Below are positions 43,501-54,161 of a stretch of 64,000 bases of DNA, piece by piece (positions within the stretch are counted from its first letter, which is position 1; the number at the start of each line of letters is the position of its first letter). Source of the stretch: Phaeosaccion multiseriatum (taxonomy: Eukaryota > Ochrophyta, other classes). Location: positions 2,666,001 through 2,730,000 of the forward strand of contig OZ218964.1 in assembly GCA_965112735.1 (NCBI GenBank), written 5' to 3'. Below the pieces are notes generated by a model. It did not search any database. It had not been told where the DNA came from and saw only the letters and a program-made list of their open reading frames with translations. The position numbers and the translations under genes were made by a program.

Positions 43501-45845
43501 CCGGTACTGAGGCAAGCACAAATACAAACACACACACACAACTGCGCCGCCTAACAAGCACAAACGCAAACTTGCCTGTGGATGCGAGCTCCTGCATCGC
43601 GTGCGTAGGAGAAGATGTCCTCCGTTTCGGGTAGGTCGAACTCAGTGCCGTCGAAGTTGCCGGCGTCGAGGAAGGCAATCTTGGCCCCAGGGGCGACCCC
43701 CTGTTGGTCGGGAATGACCTCTGCAAGGGAGAGAGAGCGGGTAGCTAGGGGTGAGGCTGAAGGGTTGGGCGCGGGTCTCTTCTCTGTAAGGGGGGGAAGC
43801 TCACGCCTATCGACTCCCACATTGGCCTGAAGAGCGCCATGCACCGATCTATGCATGCACGCACGCACGCACACACCTTCCTTGTCATCATCGCTGACGC
43901 AGGTACCGGCGCTGTCCCCGTCGCAGCCGAAGGCAGGGCAATCCAATTCCCAATCGTACTCGGAGTCCGAGGCACGCGTCTGCAAGGCAGTCGATAGCTT
44001 GCACTGCCCCCAGCAGCTCCTGGGCAAGCAGTGGGGCAAGCAGGGGGGCAAGCAGGGGGGCAAGCAGGGGGGGGGGGGCAGGTGAGTGGCAGGACAGCAT
44101 GAGGCAACTGGCTGTGTCGAGAGGGGGGGGTGCTGCTGCATTGGCACTGTGCCTGGAAAGGATACAGGAGCGCGTCTCAACCGTTTGCGTATACGTGTGT
44201 GCGTATATGTGTGTGCGTGTGCGTCTGTGTGTGTACTTGTGCGTATATGTGTGTGCGTGCGTGTACGTGTGGTGCATGCGCGCGTGCATCTCCGCACTCA
44301 GTTGGCATTGGATTGTCGCGTGGCCAGCTGCCCGGGGCCTGGTCTTAGCCCTTAGGGTCTATAGCCCTTAGGGGTCTTAGCCCTTAGGGTCTATAGCCCC
44401 CGCCCCGCACTCTCCGCCCTCCGGCCCTGCGCCCAAGCCCTTCCCCAGGACTCACTTGGCCATAGTGTCGTTGTCGCACGCGTAGTCGGTGAGGTTGTAG
44501 CTCGGCTCGAGCTGTCCTGCGATGGTACCCACCACGTGCGTGCCGTGCCCTGCGTCGCGCGGACCCGTGCATGCAGAGTACGTGGAGTGCGTGAGAGCAG
44601 TGGCAGGGGCGCAGGGGCGACACACGAAAAGCGAAGCAGGGTGCGAAAGAGCGTGCAAAAATCGCCCAAGCGGGGACGAAGTGAGCCAGGTTTGGCCCAG
44701 GCGTAAGCGGAACCCTAAGCCTAACCCTTCCCTCGTGCTTGCCTCACCTTCGTACTCGTCCAATGCGTCTTTGAAGGCGATGTACTGCACCACCTTACGG
44801 TTGGAGCTGTCGGTTACAGCGTTCGATACGTTGGAGCGCTCCACTTGCCCAAGGGACGCATCCTCGAAGTAGCATGACAGATCTGCGGGGGAGGGGAGGG
44901 GAGGGGGTTGGTCAGCGGACAGAAAGCACAAGGACGGAAGGAAGGACGGAAGAAGCACAACAGCACAAACACAGACGCACAAAGCATCGCAGCACTAAGC
45001 TGCACCGCCACACCGACTCCACTTACCGTCAAGGCCCGAGTCTACCACGCCCACCACCTGCCCCTCGCCCGTGATGTTCATGTCCCACATGGGGTAGTGC
45101 CCCCCCGGGGAGGCGGTCTGCACGACGGAGGCGCTGATGAAGTTGTCGAGGGAGGCCGCGAGGTGAAGGTCAATGAACTCGACGGAGGGTTGCGCGGCCA
45201 GGAAACCCACAAAGCCCAGGGCACACGCTCTCTCTGAAGGTGGGGGGGGGGGGAGTCGGAGCAAGGGAAGGCAGGAGGAGAGGGACAAGGAGGGACAGGA
45301 GGAGGGAATGGACGCGGACGGGGTCAGGGGGGCGGAGAACAAAGCTCCCACTCACGCCCGCCCGCAATCACGCCCCCAATTACACACCCACAGATTGTAC
45401 ATGCTGACGCACTCACGGGTGTGGTCTTTGGCCTGTGCGGCCTCCCTGAGGTTGGCAAGCACTTTGCTGCCCCGCACCGTCACCAGCCCTGAGTTGGTTG
45501 ACGACAGCTCTGCCTCGTGCCACCTGGGGGTCAAGGGGGGGGGGGGGGGAGGGAAATGTGAGAGATGATGCTCTGGGCCTCAGGGAGACTGTCCGGAGCT
45601 GCGCTGCCGCTACCCCTGCTCCTGCCCCAAGCCGTGCCCTGCCCGACCATCTCACTCACTCACTCACTCACTCACTCACTCACTCACTCACTCACTCACT
45701 CACTCACTCACTCACTCACTCACTCACTCACTCACCCGCAGCTCTCCGCCACAGGGGCTCCGTCTTGGTCCGTTTGGTGCAAGTGCTCCACGGCCTGGGC
45801 CCATGCAATGGCCTTGGCGCTGTGCATGGGGTGCGTGGAGCGCTG

Positions 45846-45879
<34 letters not shown>

Positions 45880-46077
45880 CGTGTGCGTGTATGTGTGCGA
45901 TGGCAAGGACAATGAAGGAGGACGTGATCGGTGAGTTTGGTGAAGGGAGGGTCGAGACAACGTGCGTGAGTGTGTGTGTGTGCGTGTGTGTGTATGCATG
46001 TGTGTGTGTGCGTATATGTACATGTGTGTGACCGAGCGTGCGTGTGTGTGTGGGTATTTGTGTGTGTGTGTGCGTGT

Positions 46078-46165
<88 letters not shown>

Positions 46166-48170
46166 ATTTGTGTTTGTGTGTTTGTGAGTGTGTGTGTGTG
46201 TTTGTGGGTGTGTGTGTGGGTGGGTGTGTTCGATCACGCATGTGCCCCTGCACACACCTGCGATTGGTCCTGCGCGTCTTGCGAAGCCCAGTACAGCGTC
46301 TGGCGTAGAGTGCCGTCGGCCGCGGCAGCCACGAAGGCCTCTCCCCAGCCCTGCGCCAGAGGAAGCCCGCCCGAGCCCGGTGCCATGCTGAAGCAGAGCG
46401 GGGGGTGGCAGAGCAGGGGAGAGTGTGAGCTCAGTGGGTGCTAAGTGCCCTGGCAAGACCTCACTCCCTCCCTCACTTGCTGACTTCTTCACTCAAGTCA
46501 CTCACGCTCTCACTCACTCCCTCACTCCCTCACTCACTCACTCACTCACTCACTCACTCACTCACTCACTCACTCACTCACTCACTCCCTCACTCACTCA
46601 CTCACTCACTCACTCACTCACTCACTCACTCACTCTCTCACTCACTCACTCACTCACTCACTCACTCACTCACTCACTCACTCACTCACTCACTCACTCA
46701 CTCACTCACTCACTCACTCACTCACTCACTCACTCACTCACTCACTCACTCACTCACTCCCGCCCTCAGGCTCTCACCCCCTCACTCACTGACTCACCTG
46801 ACGTGCAGGCCCTTGGCCGTGTTGGCATGTTTGGCGGTGGAACCCTCAGCGGAGTGCAGAGTCTGCAGCAGCGGAGAGACCTTGAGGGGCGCGGGGAGCA
46901 CCTGCATACAGGGGGGGGGGCAGAGCAGAGCAGGCAGGGCAGAGAGGAGAGGAGAGCAGAGCGCAGCAGAGCTAAGCAGGGGGCGGAGGGGCGGAGCAGG
47001 GCCAGCATGTATACAAGGCCGTCGCCCTGGCTCAAACCCAAGGCAGGTTCGCCCCCAAAACACCCTTTTGTTCTACGCACCTCCGCGCTGGTGAGCTTCT
47101 TTGTGTACGGCATGGCCATGAGGTTCCTTCCGTACTCGAAGGGTGCGAACAGAGTGAAGCACGTGAGGCCGTGCTTTCTGCTGCTTAGAGACAACTTGAC
47201 CTTCTTGGGGGACCCTCCCAACTCTGCGAGTACAAGGGAGGCGCAGACACGGCAACACGGAAAGGAGCATTCATTCGTTAGCGCTGAAGAAGGCTTGGCA
47301 CGATTGTGCACAAGAAGAATTTGTAAAACACCCCCCCCCCCCCCTCTTCCCTCCCCCTCTCGTGCTCCTCCTATCCACTACCCAACCCCACGCCGCATAC
47401 ACCTCTCCCCCGCCCCCCCTTGCCATCTTCACCGTCCCTTCGCTCTTGACTTCCCCTCTCTCACCCCCGCCATGCTTACCCTCTCGGATACTCTTGAGTG
47501 CTTCGGCGCTGTTCTTGTAAGCAGTGCAGGCAAGGAAGTGCGCGTCTGAGCCCTCGGCCTCCACCATGCCCAGAGTGTGATCGGCAGACGCCACAAACGC
47601 GTGGTGCCCGACCTCGGCGTCGCTGCCGAACTGTTAGCACAAGAACCCAGTAAGCAGCAGCAGTAGTTGTAGAGAAGAGCAGTGGGAAGGAGAGGGAGAG
47701 AGAGAGAGAGAGAGAGAGAGATCAGCCAGACATACGAGCTGGACAGAGTGAGGGGAGAGAACGAAGACGGGGCGAGGAGCCCAGGCAGCAAACAACTGAC
47801 ACCTAACCCAGGTCGAGACGGTTCCTAAGGAGAGGAAGTACGGACATGATTGGGGGGCAAGGAACAAGAAAACTGGAAAAACGAAATCGATCCTCAGGAT
47901 GTTTCAAACAATCAATTTGGGTGATGCACTTACGTCGTGGGCTGCAGAGGTACTGAAACCCTTCAGCAAGTGGTCAGCGTAGCTCCAGCTGTTGGTTCGG
48001 CTTCGACCCCACCCGCCCGTAGCCACCGGCTTGGTGCTCTGGGCACGAGCCATACCCTCAGCCTGCTGGCTGTGTGCCTCGCGTGGTGCGTGTGTGAGCA
48101 GCAGGGTCAGTAGCAGCAGCAGCAGCAGCGGGGACGCGCGCCCTGGGTGAACTCCCAGACATCCCACCAT
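37592..48170 (-). CDS. Secreted subtilisin-like (S8) serine protease with LNR modules and GPI-like tail, 28 exons
   Basis: About 1,140 aa. Signal peptide ([17 protein letters not shown]). S8 catalytic blocks: [10 protein letters not shown] (Asp about 391), [12 protein letters not shown] (His about 442), IFSAGNSG (Asn about 606), KPDVVAPG and [16 protein letters not shown] (Ser about 693). The last is seen only after splicing 41714 to 41513. A beta-rich C-terminal domain follows, then LNR/Notch-type Cys modules ([36 protein letters not shown]), Asp repeats and a hydrophobic end ([16 protein letters not shown]). Exons (minus): 48170-47934, 47630-47480, 47223-47081, 46901-46798, 46387-46258, 45842-45736, 45523-45417, 45233-45027, 44882-44748, 44549-44456, 44019-43877, 43720-43576, 43354-43233, 42900-42774, 42482-42462, 41822-41714, 41513-41339, 41122-41045, 40688-40576, 40390-40191, 39885-39857, 39668-39527, 39351-39198, 39028-39005, 38675-38638, 38377-38354, 38135-37927, 37746-37592. 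Intron 43575-43355 is GC-AG. Confidence 0.88.
38463..38608. repeat. (GACT)n tract in protease intron
   Basis: Imperfect GACT tetramers in the intron 38637-38378. Confidence 0.85.
40690..40709 (-). repeat. Acceptor-side intron motif at exact 3' splice site
   Basis: Sense strand CCGTATCACCAACTGCTGCAG (21 bases: CCGTATCACCAACTGCTG then CAG) ends at the acceptor of the exon starting at 40688, the same junction as PPR exon 17992. Confidence 0.8.
41689..41713 (-). repeat. Donor-side intron motif fused to a donor
   Basis: Sense strand GTGAGTGCAGCAGTTGGT, then CATACAG, starts at the donor of the exon ending at 41714. It is the mirror of the acceptor-side junction CAACTGCTGCAG. Confidence 0.8.
42038..42366. 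repeat. Giant (CCCT)n array, about 80 units, in protease intron
   Basis: More than 300 bases of almost perfect TCCC repeats in the intron 42461-41823. On the sense strand it is (GGGA)n, which splits the [17 protein letters not shown] coding stretch. Open frames of Pro-Ser or Glu-Gly-Arg across it are artefacts. Confidence 0.95.
42743..42763. repeat. Telomere-like CCCTAA run in protease intron
   Basis: Three CCCTAA units in the intron 42773-42483. Confidence 0.6.
45655..45735. repeat. (CACT)n array starting at a protease donor
   Basis: On the sense strand the exon ending at 45736 is followed directly by GTGAGTGAGTGA for about 80 bases. The donor consensus itself is the repeat unit. Confidence 0.9.
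46070..46170. repeat. (GT)n array in protease intron
   Basis: About 45 dinucleotides in the intron 46257-45843. Flanks up to 45860 and 46240 are also GT-rich. Confidence 0.9.
46497..46762. repeat. (CACT)n array, about 65 units, in protease intron
   Basis: Sense-strand GTGA repeats start about 35 bases after the donor at 46797 and fill the intron 46797-46388. Confidence 0.9.
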
Positions 48171-49002
48171 CTTCAGGGCGAGCAGCAGCAGCAGAGTAGC
48201 AGCAGCAGCAGAAGAGTGTGTGAGCAAGAAACGAATGAAGGGAAACTTCGGACGACGTTACATTTTTATTCCCGCCGTCGGAGCGAAAAATCTTGGCGTG
48301 ACGATGGCCGGTAGTGGGTGAGTAGGTCGGTTCAATGATCGGTTGGGGGGGGAAATGATTTTATTCAATGCGCCAAAGCTGCACCCGCCGCGACTCAAAG
48401 GGGCACCGTCAACCCCTCTCTCTCCAAGCGCTCCCTGGCTCTGTGTGCACGCGGTGGTGGTACAGGCTGTTGTGAATTAATGAATCAAAAGCTTCTCCTC
48501 GCTGCTCGCTGCTCGTGGGGTGCCCTTGCCTTGCCCTGTATACCGTAGCTACTTGTAGGGCCAGCCGGAACAGGGCGTCCCCTCCTCCACCCCCCTCCCC
48601 CTCCTCGCCCCTTCCTCGCGGCTCCGAGCAGGGTGCAGAGTGACGAGGGTGGAAGAGGGGGAGAGAGAGAGAGAGCATCTTCCTTCCTTCTCTGCGGAGG
48701 CCCAAGGTATGCCTGAAGGGCATCCTCCCTCCCCCCCTGGGCCAAGTTCAGCCCGTTTAGGCACCGCGCCTCAGTCACAGCCGAGTCACAGTTGTCGGGC
48801 GCTATGACGCACTGCCCAAGCCTCGCTGCTCTCTCGAGTAGCCAAGGTGCTTTGCGGCAGCAACCCTTGTGCAGCGACGGTATACTTGCCCTTCCCCGCG
48901 GAGAGCCAAGCGCACTGCTCATCAACACTCCTCTCATCACTTCACTCGCACATGAGCGTGAGAACGCCTCCTCTCCTCTCCCCTCCCCTTCCCTCTGCGC
49001 GC
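48171..49002. other. Intergenic region between protease and PP2C genes
   Basis: Upstream of the protease start lies a CAG/CTG-rich stretch (48100-48210 and flanks). Beyond it I see no gene, only an open minus frame of 104-151 codons with no recognisable product. Confidence 0.5.
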
Positions 49003-52000
49003 TTAGCCCTGCTCTGGCCGAGTCTCCCCCCCCTCCTCTACCGCTCCGTCTTCTCCGCCTTCCAGCTTCCGCGCCTCCTCGCGCATTCTCCTGAGGAGAG
49101 AGAGAGAGAGAGAGAGAGAGGGAGCGAGAGAGAGAGTAGCGGGCGGGTGGTACGAGCGCGAGAGGAAGAGCATGGAAGGGTCAGGCGGGGGCCCTTCATG
49201 GACGAACAGAGGCGCGGGCAGGACGGCGCGCTGGCAGCAGCACAGGAACAAGCGCAACGTAAATCCCCTTCGTCTCACCTCCGCCCGGCTATACCCTCCC
49301 CTTCGCTCGCCACCTCGCACGCTGGAAATCTGACCAAGACAGCGCTCATGTTGTCCCTGCTGCCCTTGGCCAGACACGTGTCGAGCAGCTCCTCGCACAT
49401 GAGACCCAAGTGCTGCTCTCCCTCGCCCATCATCTGCGGAAGGACAGGGCAAAGCGTGAAGACAAGTGCAAAACGATACTCAGGGGCCGGGCCGGCATGT
49501 GCAAGGAAAAGGAGAGCGTCGCGCCCGCTCCAAGCAAGTACCGATCGATCCACTTCACTATGCTCTGTCCTGCTCCACTCGGCTCTGATCCACGATGCTC
49601 TGTCCTGCTCCACTCGGCTCTGATCCACTATGCTCTGTCCTGCTCCACTCGGCTCTGGTCCACTATGCTCTGCCCTGCTCCACTCGGCTCTGCTCGGCTC
49701 TGCTGCCTCACACACGGCGCCCCCACGCCCCCCCCCCCTCACTCACCAGCTGCAAACATGACACGCACTCCTCATCGGTCATTACATCCCAGATGCCGTC
49801 ACACGCAATCACAAGGAGGGCGTCCTCGGCTCTGACCCTTGCGCACGACTGGGTGTCAGGATATGCGGTGACCTTGCACGCCTGAGGAGGGCAGGCAGCC
49901 AGTGGGCGAGGAAAGAGCGTCAGCGACGGAGGCAGAGGGAGAGAGAGAGAGAGAGACCGACAGTCAGAGCCCCCCCCCCTCGCTTGTGGGACACCGCCGC
50001 CCCCGTCCACTGCCTTCCTCCCTCCCCTGCCCACCTCAGGCTTGATGTTGTGGTCCTTGTATTGGAAGTCACCCAAGGCCCTGCTCACTGCCAAGTCTCC
50101 GTCTACCCTCTTCATGGACACACAGCCCCCCGCGGCCTCGATGCGAGTGCGCTCCCCTGTGTCTGTGGGCTGAAATAGAGAGAGAACGGGGGCGCAAATG
50201 TGGTATCGAAGGTGGAAGGGGGGTGGGGGGCAGGGCAGGACTGGCGGCTGGTGCAGGCTGGAGATGCAGAGAGCAGCGGCAAACACGGACGGCAGACACC
50301 AACAGCACACACGGACGGCAGGCAGCAGCAGCACACACGGACCGACTCCTTCCAACGAAGGCCAAAGCTTTTCGGGCGAGGCAGAGACAGACACGTCCGC
50401 CCCTCCCTCCTGCCTCCTACCCGGTCAAAAGTCAGCAGGGCCGCCGTCCTCCTTCCTGCTTCCTCCGTACCTTGTGATCGTCCGTGCGAGCCTTGACGAC
50501 CCCTTTGCTAACGAACACGGCCCTTGAGTCTCCGGCGTGGGCCAGCACCACGTGTGAGGGAGTGATGATTGACGCTACGGCCGTGCATCCTGGAGGGAGG
50601 AGAAGGGCGCCAGAGATGAATATCGGAGAGGGAGAGAGAGAGCAAGAACAACGCAGGCGCAGTCGAGACATTCCGAAGCGGTACAGGCGGGGGGGCGGGA
50701 GTAGGGAAGATACAAATTCATCGCTGGCTTACCGCTTCTATCCTGTCCTGACACCAGGTCTGGCTCCAGTCTGAGCTCCTCGTCTGAGGTGGGAGGAAAA
50801 GAGGGGAGGAGAAGCCCGAGAGTGTCAGGTGCAGCCCAAAGGAAAGGAAAGGCAGGAAAGGAAAAACACGCCCTGCTGCTGTCTCACCCATGCGTAGGAA
50901 GCCCTGAACGAGGGCTTGCTCCAGTTGCGAAACGTCTTTGCACCCCCCCGACACGTACTCCTGGTATGCCTTCGTCTGTGTTGGCAATTAGACAAGGCGA
51001 GATGCGAGCGGAAGAGTGGTAAGCCTTCTAACTCATCCTTTCCTTTGAGACTGCCTCTGCTCTGCCTCTGGAGGCGTAGAGTGTGTGTGAATCGCCACCC
51101 CCACCCACCCGCCTCCCTCTCCCCCCTGCCCCACCCAACCCCACCCCAGGCAGGACAGTAGCCAATAGTCCCCTAACCCTAACCTTAACCTTCCTCACCT
51201 CCCCGACTTGCTTGAGCACCCTCTGGCCTGCCACCTTGGCACACAGAGAGCCCCCGTGGCCGTCGTACACCGCCACGAAGCTGGCCCGGCCCAAGCAGAG
51301 GGAGGGAGGGAGGGAGGGAGGGAGGAGATGGTAAGACGAGAACAACGACGAAGAACGACAACAAGAAGAAGAGGTGGAGGACGAGAATGGGGCCGCGAGA
51401 GCACCGCTGCAAGGACTGCTCTTGTCCAGGCCTGGGATTATCCAAGGGGGAAACCGAGCAGACGCCGCCTCACCTGTGGTCCGGTAGATCAGGTATATTT
51501 GGTACGATGGTGTGGCTGTCCTCCATCTCCATTCGCCAGCCCTGCATGGCGGACGCCCCGAAGGCCAACCCTTCGCCATTCCCGCACTTGGCGGCGGATT
51601 CATCCTGAGTCTTGACTTCGGTTTCCTTTTCCACGTTCGGCTTGTCGAGGAGGGTCCCCTGTGACAGAGGGCGAGGCAAAGGGGGAAGGAGGGGGACGAA
51701 AGAGCCTCAGCCAAGCGTTTAAGGTGCAACGCACTTCACGAAGCTGACGCCGTCCTTGTGAAAGCTACTCCACCCTCCATCCAGTATACGGCAGCTGCAC
51801 CCGATGATCTCTGCTTCCTCGGTTCGGGGTTGTGCTGCCACGGCGGCAAGACCTCTACATAGGGTTCCCTCCCCCACCCAATGAGTGAGAGCTCTCAGCC
51901 CACGGTATTTATTCACACATCCCCAGTAGCTACCGGAGGGAAAGGTGATTATCCGGTGTTCATCATGTCTCGCCCTTGTCCCGTCTTCCCTCCTCGGGCA

Positions 52001-52020
52001 CAAGGAAGCTTCCTCACCAT
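49003..52020 (-). CDS. PP2C-family (PPM) protein phosphatase, start codon on its own exon, 10 exons
   Basis: Metal-dependent Ser/Thr phosphatase of about 346 aa. Motifs in order: ASAMQGWRMEMEDSH, FVAVYDGHGG (metal Asp), GCTAVASIIT, LAHAGDSRAV, DGDLAVSRALGDFQYK, IACDGIWDVMTDEE (metal Asp) and GSRDNMSAVLV (metal Asp). Exons (minus): 52020-52018, 51658-51474, 51280-51199, 50975-50888, 50783-50733, 50589-50471, 50169-50035, 49881-49747, 49433-49279, 49090-49003. The second exon starts GTLLDKPNVEKETE. Joined to the ATG at 52020, which is followed by GTGAGG, it gives MGTLLDKP, the start expected of N-myristoylated PP2Cs (MGxxLxxPxxEK). The C-terminus is a charged tail (RRMREEARKLEGGEDGA). Likely cytosolic or membrane-associated signalling. 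Confidence 0.9.
51173..51196. repeat. Telomere-like CCCTAA run in PP2C intron
   Basis: CCCTAACCCTAACCTTAACC lies directly before the exon-proximal donor region of the exon ending at 51199. Confidence 0.6.
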
Positions 52021-52283
52021 CTCGCCGCACTGGTGTTGCCTCAAGTCTTCTTCCCAGGCAAGTCCGCTCCCTTGTTCCAATACTCGTCCTGTCCTATGAA
52101 AGGGAGAAAGGCAACGGGCTAGAGGGAAAACCCAAGGGGGGGGGTCAAATCACAGACGCCACGAGACCAACACGTGTAGCAGTTTTTGGGAGCAGGCACA
52201 ATTGGCAGGCACGTTGCAGAAATAAGTTCACAAGGAAAATGAAGAGAGAGAGAGGTTGAAGCAGGAAGACGGCAGAGGGCTCA
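52021..52283. other. Bidirectional spacer, PP2C to unknown plus-strand gene
   Basis: 263 bases between divergent starts; no clear promoter element. A G9 run lies at 52136-52144. Confidence 0.4.
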
Positions 52284-52766
52284 ATGAGTCCTCCTCAGCA
52301 GCTGGAGGAGGGGGGGGAGGAGGAGGCCTGCAGGGAAGGCTCAGGACTTCGAAGCCGGCCCCAGATTAAGTTTCTGGGCATGGCCGTGCCTATGCTGGAG
52401 AAGGAAGTGTGTAGACGTGACCTCGCTGCTCAAGTACGGGGAAGACAGGGGACAGTTACCGACATTCGAGAGAGAAAGGGGATTGAGGAGGGGCAGAGAA
52501 TGCTAGTGTGAGCCCGCCGACACACTGCTCCGAATGTCGGTCAAACAGGGGAAGCAGGGGGGGTGGTCTCCCGACCGCCGGGCTCCCTTCTCTCCCCTTG
52601 CTTCTGCCACTTCCAGGTTCACCGCCGTGCTCTAACTCGCTTTGCCTTTGACGAGGATGGCGTGCAGCCCCGGGACTCCCTGCCTGATGCGATTAACATC
52701 TTCGTAAGCCTTCGGTCCCGCCAGCGGTAGGGGGATTTCGGCAGTAGCAGTAGTAGTAGTAGTAGT

Positions 52767-52803
<37 letters not shown>

Positions 52804-53397
52804 GTGAGGGAGTCTGGCATATTTAAGACGTGTGAAGGGGGAGAGAGGCCGCGGGGCCTCTTCGGTACTGGGACTCTCGGACTGCCGTTTTCAGTTGTCA
52901 CCCCCCTTCCCTGCTTCCTTTCCTCCCTCCTCGCGGCCACTGACTTTGACTGCCACCCCCCTCACCCCAGCAGGAGCGGACGATGACACCGACGGAGGCA
53001 GGAGCAGTGGGGCGCACTCCTTGGTCTCCTCCCTATCTGCCCTGGGGGGAAGACCGCTGGACTTCAAAGTCCCGAGCCCTCGACTCTTCGGCAGTAAGGA
53101 GAGGGAAACAGGCACCAATCAGCCGCCGCCGCTTTGACCCCTCTCCTCCCCGGCAGGCCTGGCAGGTGGGCTCTCCAGGCGGGCCATTCTGTGGGGAGGA
53201 GGGCTGGAGTTGCCGAGCCTATGTCACGCGAGGAGCCTCAGCACGTACTCCGGCTACTCCTTCGTGTCAAGAGATTCAGATGTGGAGTCGGGCTTGGGCG
53301 ACAGCGTCGAGGGGAGGGACGCAGAGGAGGAGGGAAAGGAGCAGGCGTTTGGGCAGGGGCCGAGTTTATTGGTTGGCTTCGAGTTCGATCTGGACAG
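52284..53397 (+). CDS. Unknown multi-exon protein (conserved splicing logic, no recognised domain)
   Basis: Supported by frame-keeping junctions, not by homology. Exon 52284-52505 (MSPPQQLEEGG, PQIKFLGMAVPMLEKEV, GIEEGQRML) joins 52617-52703 (VHRRALTRFAFDEDGVQ, SLPDAINIF) at a GT-AG pair in phase 0. A later exon ending at 53093 (SLVSSLSALGGRPLDFKVPS, then PRLFG) joins 53157-53397 (SLAGGLSRRAILWGG, STYSGYSFVSRDSDVESG, LLVGFEFDLD) in frame. The link from 52703 to the exon around 52975 is not solved: the phases do not match and an extra exon, perhaps the AGC-repeat stretch at 52770-52800, is needed. The 3' end beyond 53397 is also unknown, since a large CCCT tract follows. The first exon's start is provisional. 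Confidence 0.45.
52745..52801. repeat. (AGT)n/(AGC)n triplet tract
   Basis: Seven AGT followed by about 14 AGC triplets. It gives poly-Ala on the minus strand and Gln/Ser/Ala on the plus strand. Confidence 0.85.
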
Positions 53398-53435
53398 GTG
53401 AGGTGGGCGACGAGCGCAGAAGAGGAACAAAGCCT

Positions 53436-53477
<42 letters not shown>

Positions 53478-54161
53478 CTCTGCTAGCTTGCGCTTGATGT
53501 CGTGACCTGTATTCTTCACAAAGATTTAGTTTTTTCTCCCTCCCTCCCTCCCTCCCTCCCTCCCCCTCCCTCCCCCTCCCTCCCTCCCTCCCTCGCTCGC
53601 TCCCTCCCTCCCTCCCTCCCTCCCTCCCTCCCTCCCTCCCTCCCTCCCTCCCTCCCTCCCTCCCTCCCTCCCTCCCTCCGACCCTGGACAAGATTACGGT
53701 GTGCGCCGGCCGTAATCAGTAATCAGCCCCCGGCTGGCGCATGATCAGTACTCAGGCCGGCTGGCGCCGGTCATAATCAGATATGAGGCCGGCTGCGCCG
53801 GCCGTAATTACTAATCAGATAGGTCGAGCGAGGCTCAGTAGGCCTAGAACCGCCCGCCTAGGGAGAAAAAATGGCCGGCCTAGAGCGGCCAACGGCCACC
53901 GGCCTAGGCTTAGAGCGGGCGTAGGCCGCTCGGCCTAGGGCCTAGAGCATAGGCTTCTAGGCCAGTCTGGAGCCGAGAGAGGATCGAGAGAAGAGCTGCC
54001 CATCCCAGAATAATAATAATGTGTGACCGGAAACCAATAATAATAAGCGCCCCTTCCTCCTCAAAAGGGGGGGGGGGGAACTAATGGAGGGAAGAGAGTC
54101 ATAGATCATCTTGTACATCACCAAGGCCCTGCTTCTTGTACCTTGTATTTCAATCCAAGCA
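53398..54161. other. Repeat-rich region before the methyltransferase gene
   Basis: (GA)n at 53441-53471, then (CCCT)n of about 140 bases at 53536-53680. It is followed by degenerate GGCCGGCTGGCGCCGGTCAT-like GC-rich repeats alternating with TAATCAG (53700-53820) and AGGCCTAGAGCGG-type repeats (53820-53960). No gene is recognised apart from the possible 3' end of the preceding unknown gene. Confidence 0.6.

Noticed and set aside
45728-47549. Long His-Thr, Cys-Val and Ser-Leu-Thr repeat frames up to 374 codons
   Set aside because: GT/CA and CACT microsatellites within protease introns.
52632-52940. 102-codon minus-strand ORF with poly-Ala and LPLAGPKAYEDVNRIR
   Set aside because: It overlaps the plus-strand exon 52617-52703 antisense and its Ala run is the AGC tract. 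The plus-strand exon has a better splice partner, though I cannot fully exclude the ORF.
54111-54161. Upstream start for the methyltransferase-like gene (YITKALLLVPC extension)
   Set aside because: It begins at a non-ATG codon. The ATG at 54162 gives a proper signal peptide.
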